NCBI GenBank assembly: GCA_949751835.1
Contig: CATKHK010000093.1
Coordinates: 1 to 64,000, forward strand
From: Blepharisma japonicum
Lineage: Eukaryota; Ciliophora; Heterotrichea; Heterotrichida; Blepharismidae
DNA: 64,000 nucleotides
Reading direction: 5' to 3'
Below, piece after piece: positions 24,501-37,226 of this stretch. A program made the position numbers and the translations under genes. Position 1 is the first letter of the stretch. Each line of letters opens with the position of its first letter. Under the pieces are notes generated by a model, which worked only from the letters and a program-made list of their open reading frames with translations, was not told the DNA's origin and made no database searches.

Positions 24501-24995
24501 ACAGTAAAACCTCAAAGTCAAGCACTCCACGGGCTTCTCTACTGCATTTCACTATGCATTTTTATTTTTATTTGTATGAAAAAGAAGCCTTATAACGAAA
24601 GCCGCATGAACCTTTGACAAATAATATCATATTTAGCCATTTTATGGAGTGTGACTCTTTCTTCTTTATATTGAATAATACCAACGACTTCTACTGATGC
24701 TTGAGCGTTATTAGAGTATTTAGGCTGAATTATTTTATTCATAATTGGGGTTTACCTCCAAAAATTATTCTGCCCATCGATGCTATTTAATGAGCCTGGG
24801 ATAAATGTTGTGAAATTGTTCAGATTTTCATTGGGAAGGACTATAGATGCCTCTGAAATTAATAAAGATATTAAAGAACAAGCAAGCAGATACAGCTCTC
24901 ATTTGAGCAGCTCAAGAGCTTTTATTGATCCTAATTATATTTCTCAGATAGCTATTTATAAAATAGAAACCAAGCATTATTGTACAGAGCAATAA
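21513..24995 (+). CDS. Clade C double Venus-flytrap, multi-pass membrane receptor
   Basis: Intact, 1160 residues, TAA stop. Signal peptide MKAELLIFLLLQIAECQ. First flytrap: LYYSALTDLELKS, LVSFFNWNEFIIIS, PTGIRNLIIMNQGETA, NFTIINIQNSQKINVG, IIFPGNSTVIPNFPYTN. Second flytrap: INCGAEVYEPVFSLNCYKKL, EYPEFMRIAGNDDYRVNVLI, MCIFGWKNVLIVTENS, RQQKFLGCSGTVSINSQSND. Most of the second flytrap and the first helix (NGAGILYGISIGIIIHTTTL) lie in a TGA-free run of 499 codons (22356-23855). The outer loop keeps QCDQQIG and RKDCSTFCW. The tail begins MLFNEPGINVVKLFRFSLGR and ends KHYCTEQ. The close copy at 31255 differs by a modest number of substitutions. Confidence 0.9.
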
Positions 24996-25806
24996 AATTT
25001 TTGATAAATTGTGATATTTTAATTATCAAATTAACCGAAATTAAAATTAAATCTTTGGTAGCATCAAGTTTTTGTTTGAAAAGAAGCTCATATAAGATTG
25101 TTTTGATTTAAGAAATAAAATATTAATTTCATTTTTATGATGCAAACTATTTTAAGAATTATTACATAAAATTCCAACACTTCTGTAATTAGAGATGAAT
25201 CTTTTCTCCTATATTTGAAATAGGTTTAATATTAATACGAATGAATAAAATAATAAATTTTTATATGTGAATAAATAGGTTCAATTTAAGCATGCCAAAA
25301 CTTATAGTCGTTTTATATTTTCGTACTTACACATTTTTCTTCAGCTATATTAAATAGAAATAATTTTAAAAAATTCCATAATAAGAAAATGGATTATACT
25401 CCAAAAATAAAGGAATATCATCATTATTGGCCTTATTTTAGAATGTTAATTCTTTTGAAATTCTTATAGGAACATAAAAGATTATAAGTATAAAACTCTT
25501 TAGTATATTTAATAATACTATAAATACAAAAATAAATTTGAATAGTTTACACTATATAAAACAAAGCCAAATGTTGTAATAAATTAAACTTAATACTTGA
25601 AATGAATAGTTTATTTCCAAAAGCTTTCCTTTTTTTATTTCTAGAACTGTCATATTTAATTCTCTTTTTTGCAACATCTAATAAATAATTACTGCTAGAG
25701 AATTTCTCAAATATTTGGCTTATAAATAGCAGAAAGTAATTAATTAACTTAATTAAAGTAATTCTAATTTCTCCATAATAATCAAGGGATATAATTAAAT
25801 ATCGAA
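24996..25806. other. AT-rich spacer
   Basis: No receptor fragment, RNA gene or shared flank was recognised in these 811 bases. The last ~60 bases before 25807 presumably hold the promoter of the next gene. Confidence 0.4.
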
Positions 25807-28800
25807 ATGGGTCTTTTAAATGCCATGCTAGCTGCAGTTATTTTTGTTGAAAGTCAATTGATTGTTGATATAATATACAGTCCTTTGACAGAACTAGACT
25901 TTGTTTTTAGTCTAAAAGTTCTGGTGGAACAAAATTTCCAGGGTCAATTTGAATTTAACCTAACTTATATAGAGAACCTCTGGGATATTGGTCAAGCCAT
26001 AAATAGCCCAAATATAATTTTTGATCTTACTTTCAGTGCCTCGTTATCAGAATCAATCAAAAAGCTGGCTGAGACGAAGCATTTTATTATTGGCTCTATT
26101 GCCAAACCAACTATGTTTTATAGCAATTGAGAGTTTTTTATGCACAATTCATGGAGAGATCAAATAGAACTTTATATACGATAATTTCTTATCTAAATTG
26201 GCAAACATTTGTGGTGATCTCTGATGAAATTCAAAGTGAAATTAATGATTTTTCAGCTTTGTTTTTTGATAAAGATTATCATTGGTTCTATTTCTCTAAT
26301 AGTAATGATGAAAACTCAGCAGATTTATTTACAGGAAGATCAATTCAGCCTACTGGAATAAAAAATATTGTTATATTAAATAAAGGGAAAAGTGCAAAAT
26401 TACTCTTAAAAAGTTTAGAAAAAATAGATTTGCTTGATCTTGGTACTGGGGTCATTGTAGGAACTGAGGGATCGTGAGGGTTATTTGGAAATGGAGTCGT
26501 TTCTTATGCAGAATTAGGATTAGAAAACGCTGATAGTGATTTTAGTTATGAAGGTTACGCCATTATAAAATTTTTAAATTTAGTCGTCAGTTTTTCCCCA
26601 ATTTCTGATCCTTCTGCTTTGCTTGGATTTTTAATAAAAAATACGATTGACCATCATCCAATTTCAAATTTCTCTCTTTTAAATGTTCAAAATAATGTGA
26701 AACTCATATCAGGAAGTATAATCAACGATAAATTAAATATTCTGAGTCCTCTGAGATATCCAGGAGGTTCTTTAGAAATTCCAAATTCTCCTTTTACTTC
26801 TCTCAATATATGATATGATAATGGAACCTCTGGCCAATTTGCTATCAACAATACCATTTGGAGAATTTTATGCATTAGAATATTATAAAACCCTTCACAC
26901 TTTAGACGGCTTTGAAATAACAACCACGCCTTGCAACTGTGGCTACATTCCATATGACCCAGTGACCGGCTTTTCCTGCTTTTCTAAATTACTTACAACC
27001 CCTGCAGTTGGCTTTTTAACATCATTTGCTCCATGAACCAGTATTCCCTATATATATACATTAAGATCTCTAAATTGTTCAATCCCTAATGTTTCTCCAT
27101 ATGCCCCTTCAACTCTTACTGAAAATATAACAGCTTTTCCCGAATTTATGACTATTATAAAAGACGAAAGATTTAATTCACAAGTCACATTAGACCTTGC
27201 CGTCATTTTTGGCTGGAAAAATTTCATTGTACTTTATGACGATAACAATAAAAATACTTATTTATATTTTCTTGCTCTGGTAGAAAAATATAATATGAAA
27301 ATCGCAAATAGGCCTGATTTACAAAAAGTGGACGATGATTATACTAGAGATAAATATCCAATATATAAGGACTGGTTTGATGAAATAATTAGCCTAAAAG
27401 TAAGGCTTTTTGTAATATTTTTGACTCCTCCTTATGCATTTTATATATGTGAAAGCTTTTTTGATGCAGGATTAAGAGAAGGTGATCTGATTATTTTATC
27501 CAATAATAGGCTTGCATATTCGCTTTCATTAGAAACTGATCCTGTCCAAAGAAAAAAGCTTGAGGAGCTCTCTTATGGAGGAATTGCAATAGCGCAAACT
27601 GAATGGATTGGGGAATATGGAAAAATGCTAAAAAATGGTTATGTTAAAGAGTACGGAAATCATACCGATTTTAGTTGCTGGTCTTTTGATGCTGCAATGC
27701 TACTTTTAAATGGAATTGAGTTTACTATAAAGCAAGGTGAAAATGTAAGGGATTATGGGGTTCTTAATAATAATCTGAGGGCACAAAAATTCACAGGGTG
27801 TTCTGGGATTGTATCTATTGAGTCTGGGGGGAACCAAAGAAGTTTTCCAACTCTGGGGATATATAGCTTAAGGTGAGACAAGAGTGATCAATCTATATAT
27901 GAAGATCTTGTAGGGCAATATGACCTTAGTAGCGCACAGCTGATTACTTTTTATAAAAGCATTTTATGATATGATAATACCACAAATGTACCTAGCGATA
28001 TAATTAGGTTTGAAAACGGATGCCCATTTCCTGAAAGAAATGTTTCTAATTCTGATAAAGGCACTAGCGTTTTATATGGAATCGCAGCTATTTTGGTAGT
28101 TCTTACAATTATTGAATCATATATAATTTGGAAACACATTTTTAAAAATATCAAAATACAAAAATTGACCACAGCTGCTCATATACATTTTGAAGATTAT
28201 ATTCTTATGGCCATTTTGGCTGTAGATTTTTTACAATTTATTTCTCAAGGCCCAGATATAAGTGAATTTTATTCATGGCTATCCAAAGCTTGTAGTTATT
28301 CAGTTATTCATTTTGATTCCTCAATTACAAAAGATACTTACTGGGTTTATTTATATTCTGCAATTACTATTTCTTTATATTGACTATTTTCATCGTTTAT
28401 TTTAATCTTCAAGCTAAACAAATTTGATAGCTGAATATTAAGACGCGCTCGAAGACTTGCTTTACTTTTACTGCCCATACTTGGGAATTTATTGTTTATA
28501 CCTATAACTTCAGTCCTTTTAAGCATTTTTCAATGTGATAAAGGAATAGGCTCAAATATTGACGATTCTTTTATTAAGCAAGACTGCACTACATATTGCT
28601 GAAATCATAAATATGCTTTATGAGCAGCCTTATCAATGGTTTCTTTAGTGACTTATATCCCCTTGTCAATTTATTTTCGACAATATTATGAGAATATTAA
28701 TGATCATATCAATATAAAAACAAATCCACTTTTTCTTATAGAAAAAACTATTTGCCAAGTAATCATAGTTTCAATGAATAAAACAATAAAAATTTACGAT

Positions 28801-29253
28801 GAATCTTTGCATGGTCTTTGCTGTATTATCCTTTTTTTCATCATGATTGTCATTTGCATCAAGCAAAGCTCTTATAATTATAGCAGAATGAATCTTTGGC
28901 TAGCTATTTCATATCTAGCCATTTTATGGAATTTTATGTTAGCATCTATTTATTGGCTCACAAAATTTGATTCTGTGATATTGTGAACTATATTGCAATA
29001 TTCGGCCTGGCTTATCTTAATAGGAGCAGGAATTATAATCCAGAAAAATCTTCCAAATTTATTATTCACGCATAAAGGAGCAGACATTACAATCTTTTTC
29101 AAATTTTTAATGGGAAATCTAATTTCTGCAGAAGATATCAATAGCATTAAAATAAAAATAGCAGAAAATAAATATTTAAATGACCAAAATTCTGTAGAAA
29201 TTGATAGCAAAGATGCTCTTTCTTTATCAAATATAAATACTCCTATTAAATAA
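25807..29253 (+). pseudogene. Clade A receptor with two offsetting frame lesions
   Basis: Signal peptide MGLLNAMLAAVIFVESQ; stop TAA at 29251-29253. Compared with the genes at 1781 and 5766, one base is missing at about 26171-26185 (after HNSWRDQIEL), and about 17 bases are missing at about 26830-26862, between the YDNGTSGQ region and GEFYALEYYK. The two net out, so only about 690 bp reads in a shifted frame. The rest is open: LAVIFGWKNFIVLYDD, RAQKFTGCSGIVSIESGGNQ, QCDKGIG, KQDCTTYCW, YNYSRMNLW and a tail starting near the HKGADITIFFKF region. The shifted region covers most of the first flytrap, so the copy is probably dead. Sequence errors at both sites are the alternative. Confidence 0.75.
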
Positions 29254-29650
29254 TTTTTATACTTCATTATTATTTTAAGGTATTAATTAATTTATTTTAT
29301 TAGAATGCTAATTATCTATTTAGCAAATTTTTATTTATTAATTATCTTAAAGACGAGAAATTTTAGTTTTTACACCAAAAGTTATTAAAATTGTCATTAA
29401 TATCGCTCTCCGCTCAAGCTAAGGTATTGACATGCTATCAATATGCTTTCGGATTCTCAATTTCTAGTCATCTTTTTTTTATTTATTTAAAAAATGAAAC
29501 TGAAATTAATATTTCAATTAAAATATCATCCCAGGGCAATTAGGATAATTTTCCTGATCGTAATTAAATTTAAGCTTGATTAAATAACTTTATTGTTTTT
29601 GATAATTTCGTTATCCATATTTGTCAAGGGCTTAAATAAAAATACCAACA
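29254..29650. other. AT-rich spacer
   Basis: About 400 bases between the stop at 29253 and the next clade A relic. No recognisable feature. Confidence 0.4.
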
Positions 29651-30277
29651 ATGGGCTTTTTAAGTATTTTGCTTTTTAAGATTATATTTTTGCAGGCCAG
29701 TTTGCTGTTAATATAATTTATAGTTCCTTTACAGGTTTGGACTTTGCCGAAAATTTAATTGCTTTGGCAAAGAATAATCTCAAAGATGAGTTTGAATTTA
29801 ACCTAGCCGACTTTGAGGAGTTTTGGAATAGAATCCAGTCTATATATAGTCCAGATATAATTTTTGATGTTACTTTCAGCACTTCATTATCAGAATCTAT
29901 CAAAAAGCTTGATGAAGAGAAAAAATTATAATTGCCAGCATTAATAAAGGGCTTGGCGCTCATAGTGATTGAGAATTTTTTATGCACAATTCTTGGAAAA
30001 GTCAAATTGAAGCTCTATGAGGCATTCTTTCTTATTTAATTGGCAAACTTTTATTGTTATTTCTGATGATATAAGTAATGAATTAAGTGAAGTATTTTCT
30101 TACTATTTTTCTGATAAAGAGTACCAATGGTTCTTTTTCCCCAAAAGAAATAGTGAAGACTTAGAAAATTTGTTTATAGGTAAAGTAATCCAGCCAAGTA
30201 ATATAAGAAACATTGTGATTTTAAATCAAGGCGAAAGTACAAAATTACTCTTGAAAGCCTTAAATTTTTCCAATTGA
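29651..30277 (+). pseudogene. Clade A receptor relic: N-terminal half of the first flytrap
   Basis: It starts with an ATG (MGLLSILLF...) aligned to the clade A signal peptide and continues for about 205 residues: IYSPDIIFDVTFSTSLSESI, WEFFMHNSW, FNWQTFIVISDD, YQWFFFPKRNSED, IRNIVILNQGESTKLLLK. It then stops at LNFSN. Frame changes occur near the start (around 29700), near 29930 and near 30016. Everything downstream of the first flytrap lobe is absent. A truncated, dead duplicate lying between the clade A copy at 25807 and the clade C gene at 31255. Confidence 0.8.
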
Positions 30278-30929
30278 TAATAGCTTGAATATTTATTTAA
30301 AATAGTTCAAAGGCTTTTATCAAAATAAGAATTTTTTAAATTCAAATCTGAAGCCATTAACTGATTTCAATGTCTCTTCCGCATCCAATATCTTACGAGG
30401 ACGCAAGAATAGACGTATCATTCAATGAATTTGTTTTGAATAGTAAATTTTAATTCAGAATAATACCTTATACATTATTATTGTGAATTATATTAATGAA
30501 ATATGTTTTTCTATATTACAGGATTATTTATCCGGTCGCTTTACCGTATAATAATCTAAATGCAAGTCATAACCGAAAATGAAACATAAGATGTAATTTC
30601 TATTTAAGAAATTTTTAATAAGGTGAATAAAATTTTTTGCTCGTTAATAAATTATTAAGTAAATATTGTGAAAGTAAAATAATTACAGCTTAATATATTT
30701 CAAAAATATTAGCTTATCTTTCATGCTGTTTATTATCATAATAGCTTTCACCCTTGTAAAATTAATTTTTTGCTCTGTCTTTTGAAAATTTATAATTTAA
30801 GCAAATAAATTTTTAAATTTTTGTTAGCTTATAATCATTTCATTTTTAATCTTATATAACAAAGCTTAAATAATCCTTGAGCAATGACTATTTTGCTGTT
30901 TTCTTCTATACAATTTTTCATTGTAGAGG
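30278..30929. other. AT-rich spacer with one tiny open stretch
   Basis: No receptor homology. A 27-codon ATG-initiated stretch at 30370-30453 (MSLPHPISYEDARIDVSFNE...) reads like protein, but is too short to support as a gene. Confidence 0.35.
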
Positions 30930-31050
30930 TTAAATGGTTATTTACATAATTTATAGCCCTTTTACAGACCATAATGTTGCTTTAAATTTAATAGTTTCCC
31001 TCAAGGAATAATTGATTTTAACCCTGTATATATAGAGAGTTACATTAAGG
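30930..31050 (+). pseudogene. Tiny clade A N-terminal relic
   Basis: The stretch around IIYSPFTDHNVALNLIVSL, then ILTLYIES in another frame, aligns with residues about 20-60 of clade A receptors (IIYSPLTELDF... FNLTYIENL). About 40 residues survive with frame breaks. It shows that another clade A copy once lay here. Confidence 0.5.
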
Positions 31051-31092
31051 CTAATGCATTAAAAGTATTCTCCATTTCTGGCAACAGTTACA

Positions 31093-31254
31093 ATATTATT
31101 ATTCAAAACGATCTTTAGCAATTGACTCGCATTGTACAAAACTCTTAAAAGCCATAAAAGAATATAATTCAAGCCTAGCTGAAATCTAACAGTTATTTTT
31201 GAGTATTCAAATGGTTTAATTTCTTTTAAGATTTTTTTTTAATCATAATAATAA
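31093..31254. repeat. Clade C 5'-flank repeat, copy 2
   Basis: Second copy of the flank at 21350-21512, with the same landmarks (ACGATCTTTAGCAATTG, AAAGCCATAAAAGAATA, TTTGAGTATTCAAA) leading to AATAATAAATGAAG at the start. Upstream of it the two loci diverge, marking the left limit of the duplicated unit. Confidence 0.7.
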
Positions 31255-34200
31255 ATGAAGGCTGGATTATTCGTTTTTTTGCTTCTTCAACTTGCTGAAT
31301 GTCAGCTTCTTGTGGATTTATATTATAGCACTTCAACAGACCTAGAATTAAAATCAGTTGTATATGATAAGCTCATTCAAAATTACCAATATCAGATAGA
31401 AATCAGAGCAAGGCTGATAAGTCAATTTAGTGATTTGAATTATCTTGAAATATATCCAAAAATTATTATAGATTTAACTTTCAGCACTTCTGTTTCAGAA
31501 TGTATTAAAGAATATGTAGCAAAGAATCATATAATTTTGATTTCAACCCAAGACTTGTCATATTCATATAGCAGTTGAGAATTTTTTAGTCACAGCGCCA
31601 AGCAGGATCATGAAAACGCTCTTAGTAATTTAGTCTCTTTTTTCAATTGAAACGAGTTTATAATCATTTCAAATGATTTAGACGAGAGTTTTCTTGAAAT
31701 TTTTTCAAATAACATAGTTAAATTTTTTTATTTTCCAAATAGCGATGATCAAAATTTGGCAGATTTATTTATAGGCAAAAGCATCAAGCCTACAGGAATT
31801 AAGAATTTGGTAATTATGAGCCAAGGAGAAACTGCGAATATTTTATTAAAAAGCCTAGAAAATAAAAAAATCCTTGATAGCGGGGCTGGGGTTATTTTAG
31901 GTAGCCAAAGTAGCTGAAATACAAAATTAGATGGATTAGTTGGTTACACTGAGTCAGGTTTAGAAAATGCCATTGATTATTATAGCTATGAAGCTCTATC
32001 AATATCAAAATTATTAAATTTAATTCTCAGCTTTTCAGATAATTCAAGTTCTCTTGCAATAAGAGAATTTTTAGAAAAAAACACAATAAATCATTATTTG
32101 CCTGGAAATTTCACCATAATAAATATCCAAAACTCTCAAAAAATCAATGTTGGTTACATTTCACAAGGATCCTTAGCCTTTTCCAGTACCATAATATTTC
32201 CAGGAAATTCCACTCTAATTCCCAATTCCCCATATACAAACATCTCTCTATGGATGGGAGATGGAGCTAGCAATCCTCTTTGGATTGCAAATAGCTCCTT
32301 CACTGTAATCAAAGATGGGGCTAAGTATGCACTTAAAACTGCAGTAGCCGACCATTTTCTTGACGGTTTTGAAATTTGGCAGACTCATATAAACTGCGGA
32401 GCAGAAGTATATGAACCTACATTCTCTTTGAATTGTTATAAAAAATTAGTAAATGACCCTGGAGTTGCATACTTAATACACCCATTCCCAATAGTAGCTT
32501 TAGGAGATATTACATCAATGAGGGCGTTAAACATTACAATCCCTTTAGTAGCTGATCATGTAGCTATAGGGGTTCTTTCTAACAAAACTGAATATCCTGA
32601 ATTTATGAGAATAGCCGGAAATGATGATTATAGAAATAACGTATTAATCGACTTAATGTATATTTTTGGGTGAAAGAATGTCCTGATTGTGACTGAAAAT
32701 TCAACAGCCAGCTGGCTAATTTATGATTATTTAATTGCACACATTAAGTCTACGAATATTAATATTGTTAATAAGCCTGAAAATATGCTAATTGTTGAAA
32801 ATTACAATCCTAGCTATTTTGAGGAATATAAAGACTTAATGAAAAGTCTTCTGACCTATAAAACAAGGCCTCTTATACTTAATATGGCTCCTCCCTCCTC
32901 TTTTTATTTTTTAGCAGATTTGCATAATGCAGGAATTGATATGGGTGATCTGATTGTTTTATACCCTAATAAACTTGCTTTTGCATACACAACAATACCT
33001 GATCCAGTAATGCTAGAAAGTATGGCACCAATTGCTTATGGTGGAATTGTTATAAACGAAGCGGAGTGGATAGGATTTTATGGAAAACAGGTGTTAAAAG
33101 GCTTTTTAAAAGCCTATCCTACTATAAATGCCGATTTTCGATGTTTTTCTTATGATTCAGCCATGCTTGTTTTATATGCACTAAAATATACACTAGACCA
33201 AGGACAAGATGTGTATGATTCAAGTCTTTTTAATAGCCATTTAAGACAGCAAAGATTTTTAGGCTGTTCTGGGACTGTTTCGATTAATTCTCAGTCAAAT
33301 GATAGAAATTCAGCACCGATTGGAATTTATAATATAAGGTATGACAGTCAACATAATATTTTATATGAACAATTGATAGGAGCTTATGACTTAGGGAGTT
33401 TGCAATTGTTTACTTTTTATGAAGATATCATTTGGTATAATAATAAAACCGATACACCTTCGGATACTGTTGAATATAAAATGGCTGTCCTTTTAAGAGC
33501 AGCCAAATTGAGTACTCAGCAAATGGTGCTGGGATTCTATATGGTATTTCTATTGGAATTGTTATTCATACAATCGTCTTATCGTTCTTTATATGAAAAA
33601 AGTGACGAAATGTGGATATCGAAGACATAAGAGAGCCAAAGCTTATTCAATTTGAAGATTACATCGCAATGATAATGATTTTAATAGATTTCTTACAATT
33701 TATATCAGTTGGACCTGATATAGAAAATTATGATATTTTTACTTATACGCTCACTCATTTTACTTCTATTAATTGGGAATCTCAAGGCAAATACATGTGA
33801 ATATATATGTATTTTGCTTTAGTTGGAATTTTAGCTTGACTTTTATTCAGTGCAACACTTATTTTTCGTATAGGATCAAAATCAGAAAATGATTGCTTAG
33901 ATAATTGGAAAATGCTTTCAAAATTTTCGTTACCGATTCTTGGTAATGCATTATTTTTGCCTTTTATTTCAGTATTTTTGAGCGTTATTCAGTGTGATCA
34001 GCAAATTGGCTCGAAATTGAGCCAATCTTTTGTGCGTAAAGATTGCTCAACTTTTTGTTGGAAAGATACCCACATATTATGAGCAACCCTTTCAATAGTA
34101 AGCTTATTCCTTTATATACCTCTTGCAATTTATTTCAGGCCGTATTGAGAACTCTCTCAAGAATTCATTAATATAAAAACGAGACCGCTTTTTGTTATGG

Positions 34201-34706
34201 TAAAAAGTGTCTTCCAAGTCTGCATTATTGCCCTAAGTAAAACAGTAAAATCTCAAAGTCAAGCACTTCACGGGCTCATCTACTGCATTTTACTATGTAT
34301 CTTTCTATTTATTTGTATGAAAAGGAAGCCTTATAATGAAAGCCGCATGAACCTTTGGCAAATAATCTCATATTTAGCCATTTTATGGAGCGTGGTTCTA
34401 TCTTCTTTATATTGGATAATGCCAACCACTTCAATTGAAGCTTGAGTGTTAACAGAGTATTTAGGCTGGATTATTTTATTCATAATTGGAATTTACCTTC
34501 AAAGATTATTCTGTCCATCAATGCTTTTTAGTGAACCTGGGATAAATGTTGTGAAATTGTTCAGATTTTCATTGGGAAGAACTATAGATGCCTCTGAAAT
34601 TAATAAAGATATTAAAGAGCAAGTAAGCAGATACAGCTTTCATTTAAGTAGCTCAAGAGCTTTTATTGATCCTAATAATATTTCTCGGTTAGATATTTAT
34701 TCATAA
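31255..34706 (+). pseudogene. Clade C receptor with a single 1-base frameshift
   Basis: Close copy of 21513-24995. It reads open from MKAGLFVFLLLQLAECQ to DTPSDTVEY at 33477. There, GAATATGAAAATGGC of the sister is GAATATAAAATGGC, one G short. The normal frame resumes one register over (CPFKSSQIEYSANGAG) and runs open through every membrane helix to TAA at 34704-34706. The shift falls just before the first membrane helix, so as written the product would be a secreted double flytrap with a 50-residue aberrant end (stop after KSDEMWISKT at 33630). Either a very recent pseudogene, a deliberate secreted form, or a base-calling error. Confidence 0.75.
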
Positions 34707-34967
34707 AAACCAAGCATCACTTCACAGAACAATAAAATTTTTGATAAATAGTAATATTTTTAATTATCAAATTAACCGAAATTAAAAATAAGATAATTTT
34801 TAAAAATATAAAAATAATTTTAATTTTACTTAGATAATAAATTTTGGATAACTGAAACTCAGAAATAGCAATTTTTCTTTAATTGGGCTTTTAATTCCTT
34901 GAAAATTCAAAAAAGATAAACAAAATGATAGTTGCTAAATAAATGGCATTTATTAGTCAATTTATAT
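34707..34967. other. Short spacer ending in a clade D promoter box
   Basis: AT-rich; its last ~27 bases (34941-34967) match the clade D upstream box (AAATGGCATTTATTAGTCAA) and are fused directly to the middle of a relic. Confidence 0.6.
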
Positions 34968-36407
34968 CAATTGCAAAATTATTGAATTTGGTGTTTAGCT
35001 TTTCAGACTATTCTAATTCTTTAGCTCTTAGAAAATTTTTAGAGAGGAACACAATCAATCATTATTTACATGGAAATTTCACTGTAATAAATATCCAAAA
35101 TTCTTAAAAAGTTAATATTGGCAATATTTCTCAAGGTTCCCTAACCTTTTCAATCAATCCAATATTTTCAGGAAATTCCACCCTAATTTCTAATTCCCCA
35201 TATACAAATATCTCCCTATGAATGGGAGATCGACCCACCAATCCTCTTGGATTTCCTGATAGCCCATTCATTATAGTTAAAGACGAAGCAAAAAACGCTT
35301 TCAAAACTGCAGAAGACAGCCATTTTCTTGATAGTTTTAAAATTGTCTTTACCCATATTAACTACGGTGCTGAAATATACGTGCCAACATTTTCTCTAAA
35401 TTGTTACAAAAAATTAGTAAATGAACTAGGATTTGCTTATATGGTGTACCCATGACCAATTGCAACCTTAAGGGATTTTATTTCAATGCGGAAATTAAAT
35501 ATTACAATTTCTATTGTGACAGAGCACGTAACGATCGGTACTCTTTCTCATAAAACAGAATACCCTTTATTTATGAGAATAGCTGGGAATGATTTTTATA
35601 GGTGCAGCGTTTTGGCCGACTTAATGATAATTTTTGGGTGGAAAAAGCTCCCTCATAGTAACAGAAAATACTGCAGCAAGCCTATTAAACTATTTTTGAT
35701 TAAAAAGTGCATAAAGCTGCTAACGTCAATATCGTAAATATCGTAAATAAGCCTGAAGAGATGATGATTATAGAAAATTAGAATCACAATATTTTTAATG
35801 ATTATAAAGATTTACTTGCAGGTCTGCTAAAATACAAAACTCTGCCTATTATTTCCACGATAACTCCTCCAGCTTCTTTTTATTTTTTGGAAGATATGCA
35901 TAATGTAGGAATTTGTAGGGGAGATCTCATTATTATGTTCCCTAATAAAATTGCATATACAACTATGCCTATCAAGCCTATGCTTGATAAAATGACAGAG
36001 CTTTTATATGGTGGTATTACTATCAATGAAGCTGAGTGGATTGGAGAGTTTGGCCAAAATCAACTGAAGGGCTTTTTAAAAGCTTACCCAATGCAGATTT
36101 TAGGTGTTTTGTAGTAGATGCGGGATGGCTGATATTAAATGCGCTGAAATTACAATTGACCAAGGAGAAGATATTTATGATCCTTATATTTTTAATATTC
36201 ATTTAAGACAACATGCTTTTTAATGAGCCTGGGATAAACGTTGTAAAGTTGTTTAGGTTTTCACTAGGCAAATCTATAGAAGCTTCAGAAATCAACAAAG
36301 ATCTTAAGGGATAAGGAATTAAATACAGCTTGCACGTAAGCGGTTCTAGGATGTTTCTCGATGTAAGTTATATACGGAAAAAAATTAAACGTTTAGAAAA
36401 TTATTAA
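34968..36407 (+). pseudogene. Clade D receptor relic with large deletions
   Basis: Homology begins at about residue 250 (ISIAKLLNLVFSFSDYSNSL), directly behind a clade D promoter box, so the signal peptide and most of the first flytrap are deleted. It continues through DGFKIV-like sequence, YPLFMRIAGNDFYRCSVLAD and RGDLIIMFPNKIAY, with frame changes near 35640-35700 and 36090 and in-frame TAA and TAG codons. At about 36212 it jumps from the HLRQ motif of the second flytrap to MLFNEPGINVVKLFRFSLGK of the tail, losing all membrane helices (about 1.2 kb). Dead. Confidence 0.85.
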
Positions 36408-36682
36408 TTAGCTTATAAAATAATTATTTTTATTGTGGATCAATATAACTTTCAATACACTTTCAATATAATATTTTCTCATATCTTCTCTAAAATTCTA
36501 AAAAACCTAAAAACTTTATTTTTGAAGATTTTGATGAAATATAAATTTATCAAAAGACTTATGATGAATCTAAAATATATCTATTTATTATGCTCATATA
36601 AACTTCTTCCACCTTCTTATAGTATTTGATGGTAATTTCTTAAAGAGCACTAAACTATGCTAATTATTTTTTTTTTATTTCC

Positions 36683-36840
36683 TTTATTATAGATTTACCT
36701 TTTAGTACTTCAATTTTAGCTTATATGAAAGAGTTTGTGGCAGAAAACCATATAATTTTGATTTTCAATTCAAGAACTTCCTAGCGGCTGACATTTTTTA
36801 GTCATTCCTCCAGGTAGGATTATAAAAAATGCTCTTAACT
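36683..36840 (+). pseudogene. Clade D N-terminal relic (about 50 residues)
   Basis: IDLPFSTSILAYMKEFVAEN followed by HIILI aligns to residues 70-95 of clade D genes, then WHFFSHSS in another frame. Both sides are lost. The preceding 36440-36680 resembles a diverged clade D spacer. Confidence 0.65.
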
Positions 36841-37159
36841 ATTCCGCATTGCACTAGAAAAATAAATCATATATAATTAACAGGCCAAAATAAACTTACT
36901 TCTTATAAATAAATTTTCGAAATATTCACCTCAGTAATAGATCGGTCATCAAATTTTTGTTATAAGAAAAGCGGAGCTTACGAAACTAATAAAGATCAAG
37001 AGCAGTTTGCTCTTCAGAATAAAATTTATACATGGCTGGAAAAAGGAAAGTCTTAAAAATTTACTTAATTTTATATAATAAAAATTGTTGGAAAACAAAA
37101 ATAGTTTTGATACCAATTTCTTCTAAACTTTTCAAATTTGAATACTGATAAAAAATAAA
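36841..37159. repeat. Diverged clade D 5'-flank block
   Basis: It contains the string of landmarks found before the other clade D genes (TTTACTTAATTTTATATAAT, AAAAATTGTTGGA, TTTGATACCAATTTCTTCT), but is more diverged than those of the 42124-56595 copies. Confidence 0.55.
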
Positions 37160-37190
37160 TAAATGAGATTTATTAGTCAATTTATGTAGA
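37160..37190 (+). promoter_or_regulatory. Clade D upstream box
   Basis: AAATGAGATTTATTAGTCAA plus TTTATGTAGAG, about 37 bp before the ATG at 37227. It is conserved in place upstream of the clade D genes; see the finding on the box. Confidence 0.5.
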
Positions 37191-37226
37191 GATAAGTTTT
37201 GAAAAAATAATTGAGCCAAATATAAT

